Part shown: positions 1 to 8,072 of the stretch, one piece after another
Layout of the letters: each line of letters starts with the position of its first letter
Numbering within the stretch: the stretch's first letter is position 1
Source of the DNA: Salisapilia sapeloensis
Lineage: Eukaryota; Oomycota; Peronosporomycetes; Peronosporales; Salisapiliaceae
Assembly (NCBI GenBank): GCA_023334545.1
Contig: JAADVB010000237.1
Span: 1 to 27,307, forward strand
Reading direction: 5' to 3'
DNA: 27,307 bases
Position numbers and translations under genes: made by a program
The notes under the pieces: model-generated
What the model was told of the DNA's origin: nothing
Database searches by the model: none
The model's input: the letters and a program-made list of their open reading frames with translations, nothing else

Positions 1-144
1 AACATGTTGAAGCACTGCTCGACTGGGTTCATTGCTCTCTACCTGCACATAATGAAGGAAAGGCTTAGTGAAAAGTGGGATAGCATCTTTAAGGGCACCA
101 AGCAAAGCTCAAGCTTGGGCTATGCAAAGAATGGAGTAAAATGA
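1..144 (+). CDS. Possible 3' end of an unrecognised gene (partial)
   Basis: Frame 1 is open from the window edge to a TGA at 142-144 and gives 47 residues with a protein-like composition: a short hydrophobic stretch (FIALYLHIM) followed by a charged helix-like part (KERLSEKWDSIF). No family is recognised. An open run of this length has roughly a one in ten chance of arising at random, so the call is weak. If real, it is the last exon of a gene lying mostly left of the window. The sequence after it is AT-rich, as expected for a 3' flank. Confidence 0.3.
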   Translation, partial: NMLKHCSTGFIALYLHIMKERLSEKWDSIFKGTKQSSSLGYAKNGVK

Positions 145-677
145 CATATTTCTGTATTAGCATGCGCAAGGCAGATCAATTCTCCACGACATTTTCATTC
201 GCTCTATAGATTGCATGATAGCAGCATACACAAAGCGTTTTTTATAAATAGCTGCTTGGACTGCTGTTTCCTAGCAAATTAGAGTAAGCCTTCCGTACGA
301 TTGTGTAAATACGAGTAGTGCAAATGAAGGACGTTAAACTCTTTTACGTGCGTATACTTGTCGAGACAGTAAGGCAATGGCAAGATCAGACGTACTGTTC
401 ATGAAGTCATCTCTTCGATCGAATACTGATTTAACAGTAATCCAAGTTCTGTACCACGAAATCTCCTACATACCTTGCTTTTATGGGCACACACTAACGC
501 AATAGCTCTACCCAGTCATCGTGTTCGTTGCCATACACACATTCAGCAATTCTCGTATCAGCTAGACAGCGACTTTAGACTTGTAGCAGGTCCAGTTTCC
601 GCAACCGAATCCATTCCCCTGCAGAGTAGATCGATTTATTGATCGCACTCAAGAGCTGCAAATTATGCCGGACGTTT
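145..677. other. Intergenic region
   Basis: AT-rich sequence with no supported gene on either strand. It should hold the promoter of the papain-fold gene that follows. I see no tRNA, no tandem repeat and no clear core promoter motif. Confidence 0.6.
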
Positions 678-1462
678 ATGACACAAACACAAAAGATGGC
701 AGCTCGAGCTCTCGCAGCGCTTCCTGTCCTTGCCGTCGCTGGTTGGAGCTCCAATGCTGCATACCAGCGTCTGCAACTGCAGTCAAATCAATCGACCCTC
801 GAGTTCCGCACTGGCAGCATGGACGAAACGGTTATGGAGACGCTCAACACGGGCGACCTCGTGCTCTTTCGTCGCCGACTCACTTCTCTGCAGCCTCTCG
901 CGGCACTTTATACATGGGCAATTCGCCGAGCGTACAACCCTCGCTTTGACCAGTGTGGTATCATCTACGAAGACAGTCTCGGGCGTAAGTTTGTAGCTGA
1001 AGAAACATTGTCACAAGTGCATAGTCGACCGTATAGTGCGCGAGTGCTGACTTCTGCTTCGGACGAGATTGTCATCCTGCCTCTAAAGACGGAACGGTCT
1101 CAGGAGTTTAACAAGAAGATCAAGGAATACATTGACACGCACGTCGATCGACCTAGTCGAGTGTCCGGAAGGCATCTGCTGCATGCTCTCGTGGACTGCG
1201 TGCGCCCTCCCCGCACAGGCACCTCTCCTATTGACCAGAACAAACTCTCTCCTCTCATGCCATGCGCAGGTACAGTCTAAAACCATCCAATTCAATGCAA
1301 ACTAGTCATCATTTCTTATCGTCCGTAGGCTTTGTCGCGGAAGCGTACGAGACCATTGGGCTTTTGCCTTCTAGTCCGTCCATCACGCCTAGAGAGTTCT
1401 TCCGTCAGCCTCTCGACGCATCCGCCAAATTCGGTCGTCAGCTCCCGATCCGACTCCTCTAG
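678..1462 (+). CDS. Permuted papain-fold (NlpC/P60, C92/YiiX-like) protein
   Basis: Two exons, 678-1269 and 1329-1462, with a 59-nt intron (GTACAG...CGTAG) give 241 residues. Seen: a hydrophobic N-terminus (MAARALAALPVLAVAGWSS, a signal or anchor segment), GDLVLF near residue 59, FDQCGII near 90-96, and after splicing PCAGFVAEAY with Cys196. This order (Gly-Asp, then the His strand, then Cys before a helix) is that of circularly permuted NlpC/P60 enzymes, where His comes before the Cys nucleophile. The intron falls between Cys196 and the helix, so the motif exists only in the spliced product. The usual His of (D)HVGI appears to be Gln92, so activity is doubtful. The start at 678 is the first ATG in the open frame; 696 is an alternative. 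The stop overlaps that of the convergent MED27 gene. Fold call fairly sure; substrate unknown. Confidence 0.72.
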
Positions 1463-2930
1463 ACTTCCTTCGGAAGGCACTTAAGGTGGTAGGCCTGACC
1501 GGTGCCATAGTCTCGGAAAGCCGGTGGGACCATGCCCCACTGCTCTCCTTCCTTCGTCAGGACACTCTTGCAGACGCTGCAGGTCGTCTGATAGAGCTTA
1601 TCGTAGCACCCAAGCCACGTAAACAAATGGTAAAAGGCTGTCTCCGGAGCTTGCTTTCGAAACTGATCCATCGCCCTTCTCGCGTTCAGCGACACGAGTT
1701 GGAAGAGTGCGTGCTTGGGCTCGGTCCAGGCACCGAGCTTGGCCTCTTCATTAAATGGAAGCACCGTGATGCGTTGCATGTACTTGCTCACCTGCGTCCC
1801 TGCTGCTCTGGCCTGCTCCTGCTCCTTCGCCGCCTCCCTTGACTCGGTCAGTCGCTGCTTGAGTTCCTCCATCTCGTTCTTCGTCGCCTCTTCCGCCGCC
1901 AGTCGCGCCTTGGTGAGCATATCCGCCTTCTTCTTTTTGACCAGTTGCTGCTGCTGCTTCTTCTGTTTGTTGCGACTGCTGCGCAAACGACCCTGGGTGA
2001 CGGCAGGAGACTGCGGGGTGGAAGGAGTCATGGGAGATGCAGCCACCCCCGTCTCACCACTAGGACCAGACTCGGGGATCGCAGGGCTAAAGGACAGATA
2101 GACCGTCACCTCTCGACTGATCTCGCACCGGATGGACCGAATGACTCGTCGCCCTCCTCTCGTCGTCTCCACTTGCTTAAAAAACTTGAGCTTCCGGTTG
2201 CGTCCAGCCATGTAATCCAGCATCTCGTTCAACGTCCTATCGTCCTCATCAGAAACGTACTCTTTTGTACGACAAGATACAGAAGGCATACCCTGGCTGC
2301 TTTTCTCCGTACGGATCAAAGACTCGACCGCGCTTGTGCGATTTCGGAACAAAAAACGGGTTGGGAGACGGTGGACAGCGCACATCTCCCAGCGTCTCCA
2401 GGCGAGGGAAGGCGCCGCCAAGCTGCTCTAGGAAGACGTTCTGGGCCTTTGTCCCCATCTCCTGCACCTGATTCTTCCAGTGGTACTCGAGCATCAAGTT
2501 CCTATTCTCATCTACTTAGAATGATGCTATTTCGTATTTTGTGCATGCGTGATAGTACCGATGGGTCTGAGTCACATTCTCTATGGGCTTGGTCTTGTTG
2601 TCTAGAGGCACCTTGTTAGGCGAATGGTGCCTGGAAGGATACGAACAAAGCACACATACCAAATTCAGGAACCAGTTTGCGTAATAGCTTGAGATTCGTC
2701 TGCACACGCTCCAGCTTGCCTTTGATGGCAAGACGCATGGCATCATCGCCCGTTGTGCCGCTGCCGCTCGTTCCGGCAGAAGCCTCCCCATTGCTACTTC
2801 CGGCGTCACTCGCAACACCGGTGCTCTTGGTTTGGTCCTGACACAAGTCGAGCACGATGCTCTCGGCCGTCGACCGCAGCACGCCGACCCTGCCGAGCAA
2901 GATGTCGGCCAAGTAGAACGGGTCGCCCAT
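1459..2930 (-). CDS. MED27: Mediator complex subunit 27
   Basis: Three minus-strand exons (2930-2660, 2511-2292, 2236-1459) give 422 residues. The introns are 148 nt (GTATGT...AAGTAG) and 55 nt (GTATGC...CGATAG), and both joins keep frame. MED27 belongs to the Mediator tail/upper module that links activators to RNA polymerase II. The recognisable part is the C-terminus: a WLGCYDKLYQ helix, then Cys383-x2-Cys386, PPAFRDY and His414-x2-Cys417. This matches the zinc-binding end of metazoan MED27 (C-x2-C, LPPTWRDF, H-x2-C). The N-terminal part (residues 1-90) has a Ser/Gly/Thr-rich insert, and the middle carries a long S/T/P-rich, Q/K-rich and coiled-coil insertion, making it longer than the roughly 310-residue human protein. 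The start is the first ATG of exon 1 (MGDPFYL). Confidence 0.85.
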
Positions 2931-3202
2931 CCTATTCGTTGCCTGCGATCGATCGGACAATAGCGGTGGATTTCAATTTAGATCGACGGCTAATTTGACG
3001 AGGCATTCCAAAGAAAAAGAAAAGAGTTTGCGTTCTTTCGTGACGGAGAAGTCTCTCCTCGAGATCTCCCGTCGGATCCACATTCATGACAAGAAACGAT
3101 TCCAATACCACTATGCTAACAAGATACCATCCATAGTTAACGTTTATAATTGCATTATTTATTTTGTACACGCTTGCTTCCACGTTCTTGTAACTATGCA
3201 AA
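2931..3202. other. Intergenic region between MED27 and the upstream minus-strand ORF
   Basis: 272 bp with no supported gene. It should contain the MED27 promoter (minus strand) and the 3' end of the 190-residue ORF. The middle is AT-rich. Confidence 0.5.
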
Positions 3203-3775
3203 TTATCGCCTCGACCAGGCACTGCGGATCGATACGACAATCATCGGTTCGTTCTCGGGGACCACTGCTAGATCGTTCCTTATTTGAGCCAGCTTCCGTT
3301 TGAACACAAAATTGGTATACATTACGTATCGGCCACCCACTAGGACGCCGCCACTACGGTCCTGCATACGATACATGGCCGGGACTGTCACTGGCGGTTC
3401 GACGTGGTTTTCCCTGTAAAACTCGCACGGCGAGTCGTCCGAGTCCACCGGCTCCGTGTCGGCCTCACTCTCCCCGCTGGACGATAAGCTCTTTTCCGTC
3501 TTGCTCGGGGCTGCATACATGCCTGTGAGGTCTTCATCACTCAAATACCGGAGCCACTCTTCCTTCGAGTACTCCTTCGTGGACTCTTTCTCCTTTTTCG
3601 ACTTAAAATGCAAGTGTGACTGCGCATTCTTGATTGCAGCCTTCAACTTCTTCCGGCGGCTCCCCTTCGTTGGACTGGAAGCGTCCTGGTTCCGATGCAG
3701 CCACCGGTGGAGCGAAGGCCTATCCGCGCGACTGACCGCCACCGAGGACTCGGAGGAAGGACGACGAAGCTGCAT
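3203..3775 (-). CDS. Unrecognised Ser/Lys-rich 190-residue protein
   Basis: A single open frame from an ATG at 3775 (purine at -3) to TAA at 3203. An in-frame TAA lies 18 bases upstream of the ATG, so the reading cannot extend without an intron. Residues 1-75 are basic and Ser-rich (GSRRKKLKAAIKNA looks like a nuclear-localisation-type tract), the middle is acidic (SGESEADTEPVDSDDS), and the C-terminal 65 residues look folded (VPAMYRMQD, GGVLVGGRYVMYTNFVFKR). I do not recognise the family. An upstream exon in 3788-4111 was considered, but no splice pair gave a convincing frame. Confidence 0.55.
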   Translation of the reverse strand: MQLRRPSSESSVAVSRADRPSLHRWLHRNQDASSPTKGSRRKKLKAAIKNAQSHLHFKSKKEKESTKEYSKEEWLRYLSDEDLTGMYAAPSKTEKSLSSSGESEADTEPVDSDDSPCEFYRENHVEPPVTVPAMYRMQDRSGGVLVGGRYVMYTNFVFKRKLAQIRNDLAVVPENEPMIVVSIRSAWSRR

Positions 3776-3802
3776 TTCCGCTCCTGGGGTTTATAACGCA
3801 AC

Positions 3803-4111
3803 TCAGCAAGTGGCTTTTCCCTCTAGCAGAAAAAAATCACTCTTTTCGAACCAGAAAAAGCATAGGTTTGGGTAAACTTCGACAGTCTCATACCAAGTGA
3901 TTGGTCCCGTGATGACTTCAACCCCGGACCGACCAGGTCCAAGACTGATAGGCGCTGCGGCGAGGGCGTTACGTCTTGAGAACATCGATGTAGGTGCATG
4001 CGGGCCACGAGTCTGCGTCCATCCCGTATCCGTATCTACCTTTTTATCCACATAACGTGTAAGCTCGGTTTCGAGCCGTAGAGGCGAAGCCATCACCTTC
4101 AACGACTCCAT
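3803..4111 (-). CDS. Possible small unrecognised ORF (102 residues)
   Basis: Open from an ATG at 4111 (MESLKVMASPLRLETEL) to a TGA at 3803. The frame extends further upstream to a possible acceptor, TTTTAG just before 4154. A strong-looking donor (GTATGAG, at about 3893) lies inside it. It may therefore be one exon of a spliced gene rather than a complete ORF. Splicing that donor to either nearby acceptor (TGCTAG or CCCCAG) gives an early stop or the wrong frame for the next ORF. No family is recognised. Confidence 0.3.
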   Translation of the reverse strand: MESLKVMASPLRLETELTRYVDKKVDTDTGWTQTRGPHAPTSMFSRRNALAAAPISLGPGRSGVEVITGPITWYETVEVYPNLCFFWFEKSDFFLLEGKATC

Positions 4112-4192
4112 CAGGAGAAAATTGTATGCGAGTTCTTTTGAAAAATGTTTCACCTAAAATTTATTATGTCAATTCGTTCGCTAAAGTACCCA

Positions 4193-4609
4193 CTACCGCT
4201 TGCTTGATTTCGCTTTCTTTTGGTGATAGCCGCCCGGGTAGTACGCGCTGCTTATAAACTTCTCAGCTTTCGTACGTCGACGACCATTATGCCCGAGTTC
4301 CGGTAGTGTCGGCAACCCTTTGTCCTTGCGTTGCAACTGTCGCCGTCGATGCGCCTCCAAGTCAAACGGCACTCGTCGTCCGCCAACCATACACCACCCG
4401 TGATGCTTACGAAGCAAAAAGGGCTGGCGGAGCACTGTCGGTTCCACTTCCGTTGATGTTGCCTCTGCCTTGGCCCGCCGAGTGTCTCGGACGCGGCGTT
4501 TCTTGCCAATCAGCACCTCCCACAAGCTCCGATGCTTGGCGACGGTCAAGTCCTGCTTGGTCGGTAGCTGGGCAGCATTCCCATGCTTGGATTTGACGCC
4601 CAGGACCAT
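4193..4609 (-). CDS. Unrecognised basic 138-residue protein
   Basis: ATG at 4609, TAG at 4193. The product is very rich in Lys and Arg (IGKKRRVRDTRRAK, NGRRRTKAEKF, KKAKSSKR at the end), as in nucleolar, ribosome-associated or mitoribosomal proteins. A compact central part contains HHGWCMVGGRRVPFD. The same frame is open for about 25 codons upstream of the ATG (TGLKAERTFRLAPVL before MVLGVKSKHG), so an additional 5' exon joined near 4680 is possible. Function unknown; the basic composition only hints at RNA binding. Confidence 0.5.
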   Translation of the reverse strand: MVLGVKSKHGNAAQLPTKQDLTVAKHRSLWEVLIGKKRRVRDTRRAKAEATSTEVEPTVLRQPFLLRKHHGWCMVGGRRVPFDLEAHRRRQLQRKDKGLPTLPELGHNGRRRTKAEKFISSAYYPGGYHQKKAKSSKR

Positions 4610-5295
4610 GGAGAGGTGGTGGCTTGGTAGAACAGGTGCGAGTCGGAAAGTGCGCTCTGCCTTGAGCCCCGTAACTCTACGCCGGACTCATCCTCAGATT
4701 CAATTGCGGTAGACGAGGCACACCGGTGTAGTACAATTGCGAACACTAGGAATTTGTATCGCTTCGCAGGTGATTGGCTCCGTTCGTAGCGACATGGACG
4801 TCGAAGGGACGCCTGCGATCACGGATGGGTGGCTGCGGCAAACTCTACCGCCGAGGAGGTTGCCAAGTCGGCTCGTTTCATGATTAAACATGCATCGAGG
4901 GGACTTCCCGTGGAACGGATGAAAGGAAACTTCCCAGTTATGGTCGGTGGAAAATCTCATCTTTGTAAGCATTTAGGAGGAAGACTACAGGAAGGCAAAC
5001 AGGCACCTTTGGACCAGCTCAGCTACATCAAGGTGGATCTGCATAACGATAAATCAAGCCAGGTCAACGAACACACTACGTTGCACAAACTTTCGCAGAG
5101 AACACAAGCAAGTGCAAGTCCTTCCTACAAAGCAGATTAATAGCAGTTGTTTCCGCGAGCCTTTTGTCGCCAAACAATCTACACCCTGTACAGAAGACGC
5201 ACCTCATACGTTTTAAAGTAGAACCGGCGAATCTCCAAGCGACGCAAAACCTTCACTCATCTAGAAGATACAGTGTGAGTTCAGACTCTATCAAG
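4610..5295. other. Divergent intergenic region with an ambiguous ORF
   Basis: Lies between a minus-strand gene starting at 4609 and a plus-strand gene starting at 5296. A plus-strand frame is open from 4790 to the TAA at 5138-5140 and includes an ATG at 4880 (MIKHASRGLPVERMKGNF). A good donor (TTTGTAAGC, near 4964) lies inside it. It could be an exon or chance. The minus strand is also partly open here. I cannot choose between these readings. Confidence 0.4.
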
Positions 5296-6507
5296 ATGAG
5301 TGCAGCGCCAACGAGCGAGCTGCCGACAGCTCCAGCCCACCCTATTTCGGCCATCACTCATACTCCACCCACATTGCATGCCGGCAATGCTACAAGCGAC
5401 ACCACGGAAACAAAGCCAGCGCACCCACTAAAGAGCAAAAAGCCTCGTCGCAGCTGCCGCTTTCGCCTAATGAACACTATGCTGAGCACGTGCTTCAATC
5501 GACGATGGCGAGAAGCCGAGTCAGCAGACAGTTGCACCGATTTTTGGCAGGATGTTGCTTCGAAATACACAAGCGAGGACGAGCAGCTTTCGACGCTCCA
5601 CTTCTACGATCCGCTCTTTTCGTCCATCGATCCATCCTACATCTACTCGTATCCACCTCACCAGCTGCAAAATATGTGGGCGGGGATCATTGTCGTGTAC
5701 AAGCACGCAGTCGAAAAGTATGATGCAAGGGGCGTTAAAGATCCATTCGGCTGTTTCTTCGAAGAGTGCCATGGCCGACTTGACATTCTCTATTTGCACA
5801 TGGCATTGTCTCTCGAGCCAAAGCTCGCAGCTTTTGTTCTCTCTACGGATCCACTTTCATACAAAGAGCTGAAGCGAAAAGAAATCGCATCGAATACAGA
5901 CGGAAAACGGACAAAAGTATCCAAAACGCAGCACCTGCCGTCGGCTGCGACACAACAAACTTCTAATGTCGCTCCGTATGTAGCATCCTCCATCTCTCTG
6001 TGTGAACGACCAAAGGCATTGCAAATTAATCCTCCTCCAATCCCGCAAAGTGTCGATCCAGTTGCGAATGGCCGACATGTGCAGGAAGAGTTACCGGCTC
6101 CAGGTGAAAACGACAGTCCACTCGACACCAGCTTTGATTTCGTCGGCTTCGTAACGTCTCCATCGCAGTCGGGCACGTGGGTAGATACGGATAGTGTATA
6201 CAGCGATCACGCCGGTGCTCAAAGTGCATCTGGAAATCGTTCTGTCGTGTCGTATGGGTCGTACAGCCAACGACAGCCATCCTTTTCATCCCCGTCTACA
6301 TCCAAGTCAAATGCGATGACGAACGACTGGGATGTGATCGAAAGTCGGCTACGAAAAGTCAGCGATTATGTCGATCATCTATTCCGTCTGCTCCACAATA
6401 ATGACGTCGTGCTAGCGCCCCGGCACAAAGGAGAGGTGGAGCGTGATTTGGACTTCTACATGACCATCAAAAAGAAATTGCAGGCCCAACTGCTCCAAAT
6501 GATGTAG
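5296..6507 (+). CDS. Unrecognised 403-residue protein
   Basis: Uninterrupted frame from an ATG at 5296 (AAGATGA, A at -3) to TAG at 6505-6507. The frame is also open upstream to about 5164 without an earlier ATG. Layout: residues 1-45 Thr/Pro/Ala-rich; a Lys/Arg cluster near 48-56 (KSKKPRRSCRFR); a folded-looking aromatic- and acid-rich part at about 75-185 (DFWQDVASKY, YPPHQLQNMWAGIIVVYKHAV, FGCFFEECHGRLDILYLHMAL); a long Ser/Pro-rich disordered stretch; and a C-terminal amphipathic segment (WDVIESRLRKVSDYVDHLF, then KKKLQAQLLQMM). The basic N-terminus plus a FW/helical part is seen in some oomycete regulators, but I cannot name a family. Confidence 0.75.
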   Translation: MSAAPTSELPTAPAHPISAITHTPPTLHAGNATSDTTETKPAHPLKSKKPRRSCRFRLMNTMLSTCFNRRWREAESADSCTDFWQDVASKYTSEDEQLSTLHFYDPLFSSIDPSYIYSYPPHQLQNMWAGIIVVYKHAVEKYDARGVKDPFGCFFEECHGRLDILYLHMALSLEPKLAAFVLSTDPLSYKELKRKEIASNTDGKRTKVSKTQHLPSAATQQTSNVAPYVASSISLCERPKALQINPPPIPQSVDPVANGRHVQEELPAPGENDSPLDTSFDFVGFVTSPSQSGTWVDTDSVYSDHAGAQSASGNRSVVSYGSYSQRQPSFSSPSTSKSNAMTNDWDVIESRLRKVSDYVDHLFRLLHNNDVVLAPRHKGEVERDLDFYMTIKKKLQAQLLQMM

Positions 6508-6761
6508 ATCCATGTAGGACGTGCATCAAATCAAAGCTATTTTTATCCCTGAATCAGCCAAGTCACCGAAGTAGGCTCGTTACCTCTTCCCTACCTACAA
6601 CCTTTCGTTCTTGTGCAAAAGTCCTGAAGCGGAGGTGACCACTTAGACACGCACATTATCCAATTTCCCCAGCGCCCGCCACATCAGCAACCATAGCAGC
6701 CACCGCTACGCTTACGCTACCGTCGCTGACCCCTCCATCTTCTGCTCGCCACTCTTCCAAC

Positions 6762-8072
6762 ATGAACCTCGCCGGACGATCTGCAGGACTGGAAGATGCG
6801 ATCGAGTTTCTACGAGGAAGACTCTACTACGTCTATCTCAAGAAGCACCCTTCACGCACCAGCGGCGCACAGTTTCTCTGCATTGACGACGAGCTCATCT
6901 ACTGGAACTTCTACCTTGACTTTGGTCCACTTCATTTAGGACACACCTTTGTCTTCGCCGACATGCTCAACAAGAAGCTCGCCGAGTGCGACCGAGCTGG
7001 AGAACGACTGTATTTTTACTCGTCTGCCCACGGTCAGCGCAGAGCGAACGCAGTGTGCATTCTAGCTTGCTACGGTATACTCTTTCAGAAGATGACTCCG
7101 AAAGCAGCCTTCAGTCCGTTCGCAGACATGAAGTTCCCTCCGTTCCACGACGCCACACCTTCCGTGTGTACATTCAACTTAAGCATCCTCGACTGCCTCG
7201 AAGGACTCGATCGAGCAATCCGGAGCAACTACATTTCAGTCAAGACATTTGACACACGTGAGTTTCTCCACTTTGAAAAGGTTGAAAACGGAGATCTCAC
7301 GTGGGTTTCACCAAAGTTCATCGCCTTCGCCGGTCCTCACAACCAGTACAAGCGTACACCGCAGGGTCACGTGATGCTTCCTCCAGAGCACTACATCCCG
7401 TACTTTAAACAGAAGAATGTGACACTCGTGGTGCGTCTCAACGAAAAGCAGTACGACGAGAAAAAGTTCTTGGCAGCAGGCATCGACCACTTGGATCTAG
7501 TATATCCGGATGGAACCAACGCTCCTTTCCCCATCTTGCTCAAGTTCATCGAAGCGTGTGAACGCACTCCGGGTGCCGTCGCTGTCCATTGCAAGGCCGG
7601 GCTTGGACGCACTGGTACGTGCATTGGCGCGTACATGATGAAGCACGATCTGTTCACGGCCCACGAGTTGATCGGATGGCTCCGACTGTGCCGACCAGGA
7701 AGTATCATTGGTCCTCAACAGCAATACATGGAAGCGATCGAGTCACGCATTCATCAGCTTAACCCGAAGTTTAATGCCCCAGATAACCTACGGAGCTCTT
7801 CCGGCGGCTCAAGTGGTATTCGTGGACTAGCGAATGGACTTCGCAACTCCCTCTCCTCCATCCATCCCGTCAGAGGCAGTCCATCCAGCAGACCAAACTC
7901 TGGGAGTCTACTGAGTCCACTGGCATCCAGTAAGCTGCTTCCTTCGCTCGGAGATGGTGTCACGAACAGCAATAAGCTCATCGGACTCGACACGACACAA
8001 GGGGATCGGCTGAATGATCAGAAGAAGGCACGGGGTAGCGTTGGCAGCTCCATGCTAAAATTCAACCGCTAA
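6762..8072 (+). CDS. CDC14: CDC14 dual-specificity protein phosphatase
   Basis: Intronless, 436 residues, starting at MNLAGRSAGL after a pyrimidine-rich leader. CDC14 removes phosphate from CDK-type Ser-Pro sites at mitotic exit; in oomycetes and animals it is also linked to sporulation or to cilia and basal bodies. The N-terminal DSPn-type domain covers about 10-150 and the catalytic domain about 185-335. The active-site loop HCKAGLGRTG has Cys277 and Arg283, and the general acid is Asp250 in YPDG, 27 residues before Cys, the spacing known for human CDC14B. The conserved PGSIIGPQQQY follows. The tail (about 340-436) is Ser/Pro-rich and low in complexity. The neighbouring conserved genes carry introns and this one does not. 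Confidence 0.96.
   Translation: MNLAGRSAGLEDAIEFLRGRLYYVYLKKHPSRTSGAQFLCIDDELIYWNFYLDFGPLHLGHTFVFADMLNKKLAECDRAGERLYFYSSAHGQRRANAVCILACYGILFQKMTPKAAFSPFADMKFPPFHDATPSVCTFNLSILDCLEGLDRAIRSNYISVKTFDTREFLHFEKVENGDLTWVSPKFIAFAGPHNQYKRTPQGHVMLPPEHYIPYFKQKNVTLVVRLNEKQYDEKKFLAAGIDHLDLVYPDGTNAPFPILLKFIEACERTPGAVAVHCKAGLGRTGTCIGAYMMKHDLFTAHELIGWLRLCRPGSIIGPQQQYMEAIESRIHQLNPKFNAPDNLRSSSGGSSGIRGLANGLRNSLSSIHPVRGSPSSRPNSGSLLSPLASSKLLPSLGDGVTNSNKLIGLDTTQGDRLNDQKKARGSVGSSMLKFNR

Noticed and set aside
1945-2619. Plus-strand open frame of 224 codons
   Set aside because: Antisense to MED27 exons 2 and 3 and crosses its intron; the MED27 zinc motif fixes the minus strand as coding.
3788-4111. Upstream exon joining the 102-residue ORF to the 190-residue ORF
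   Set aside because: The best donor (GTATGAG) with the two nearby acceptors gives a stop or the wrong frame, so the two are listed apart.
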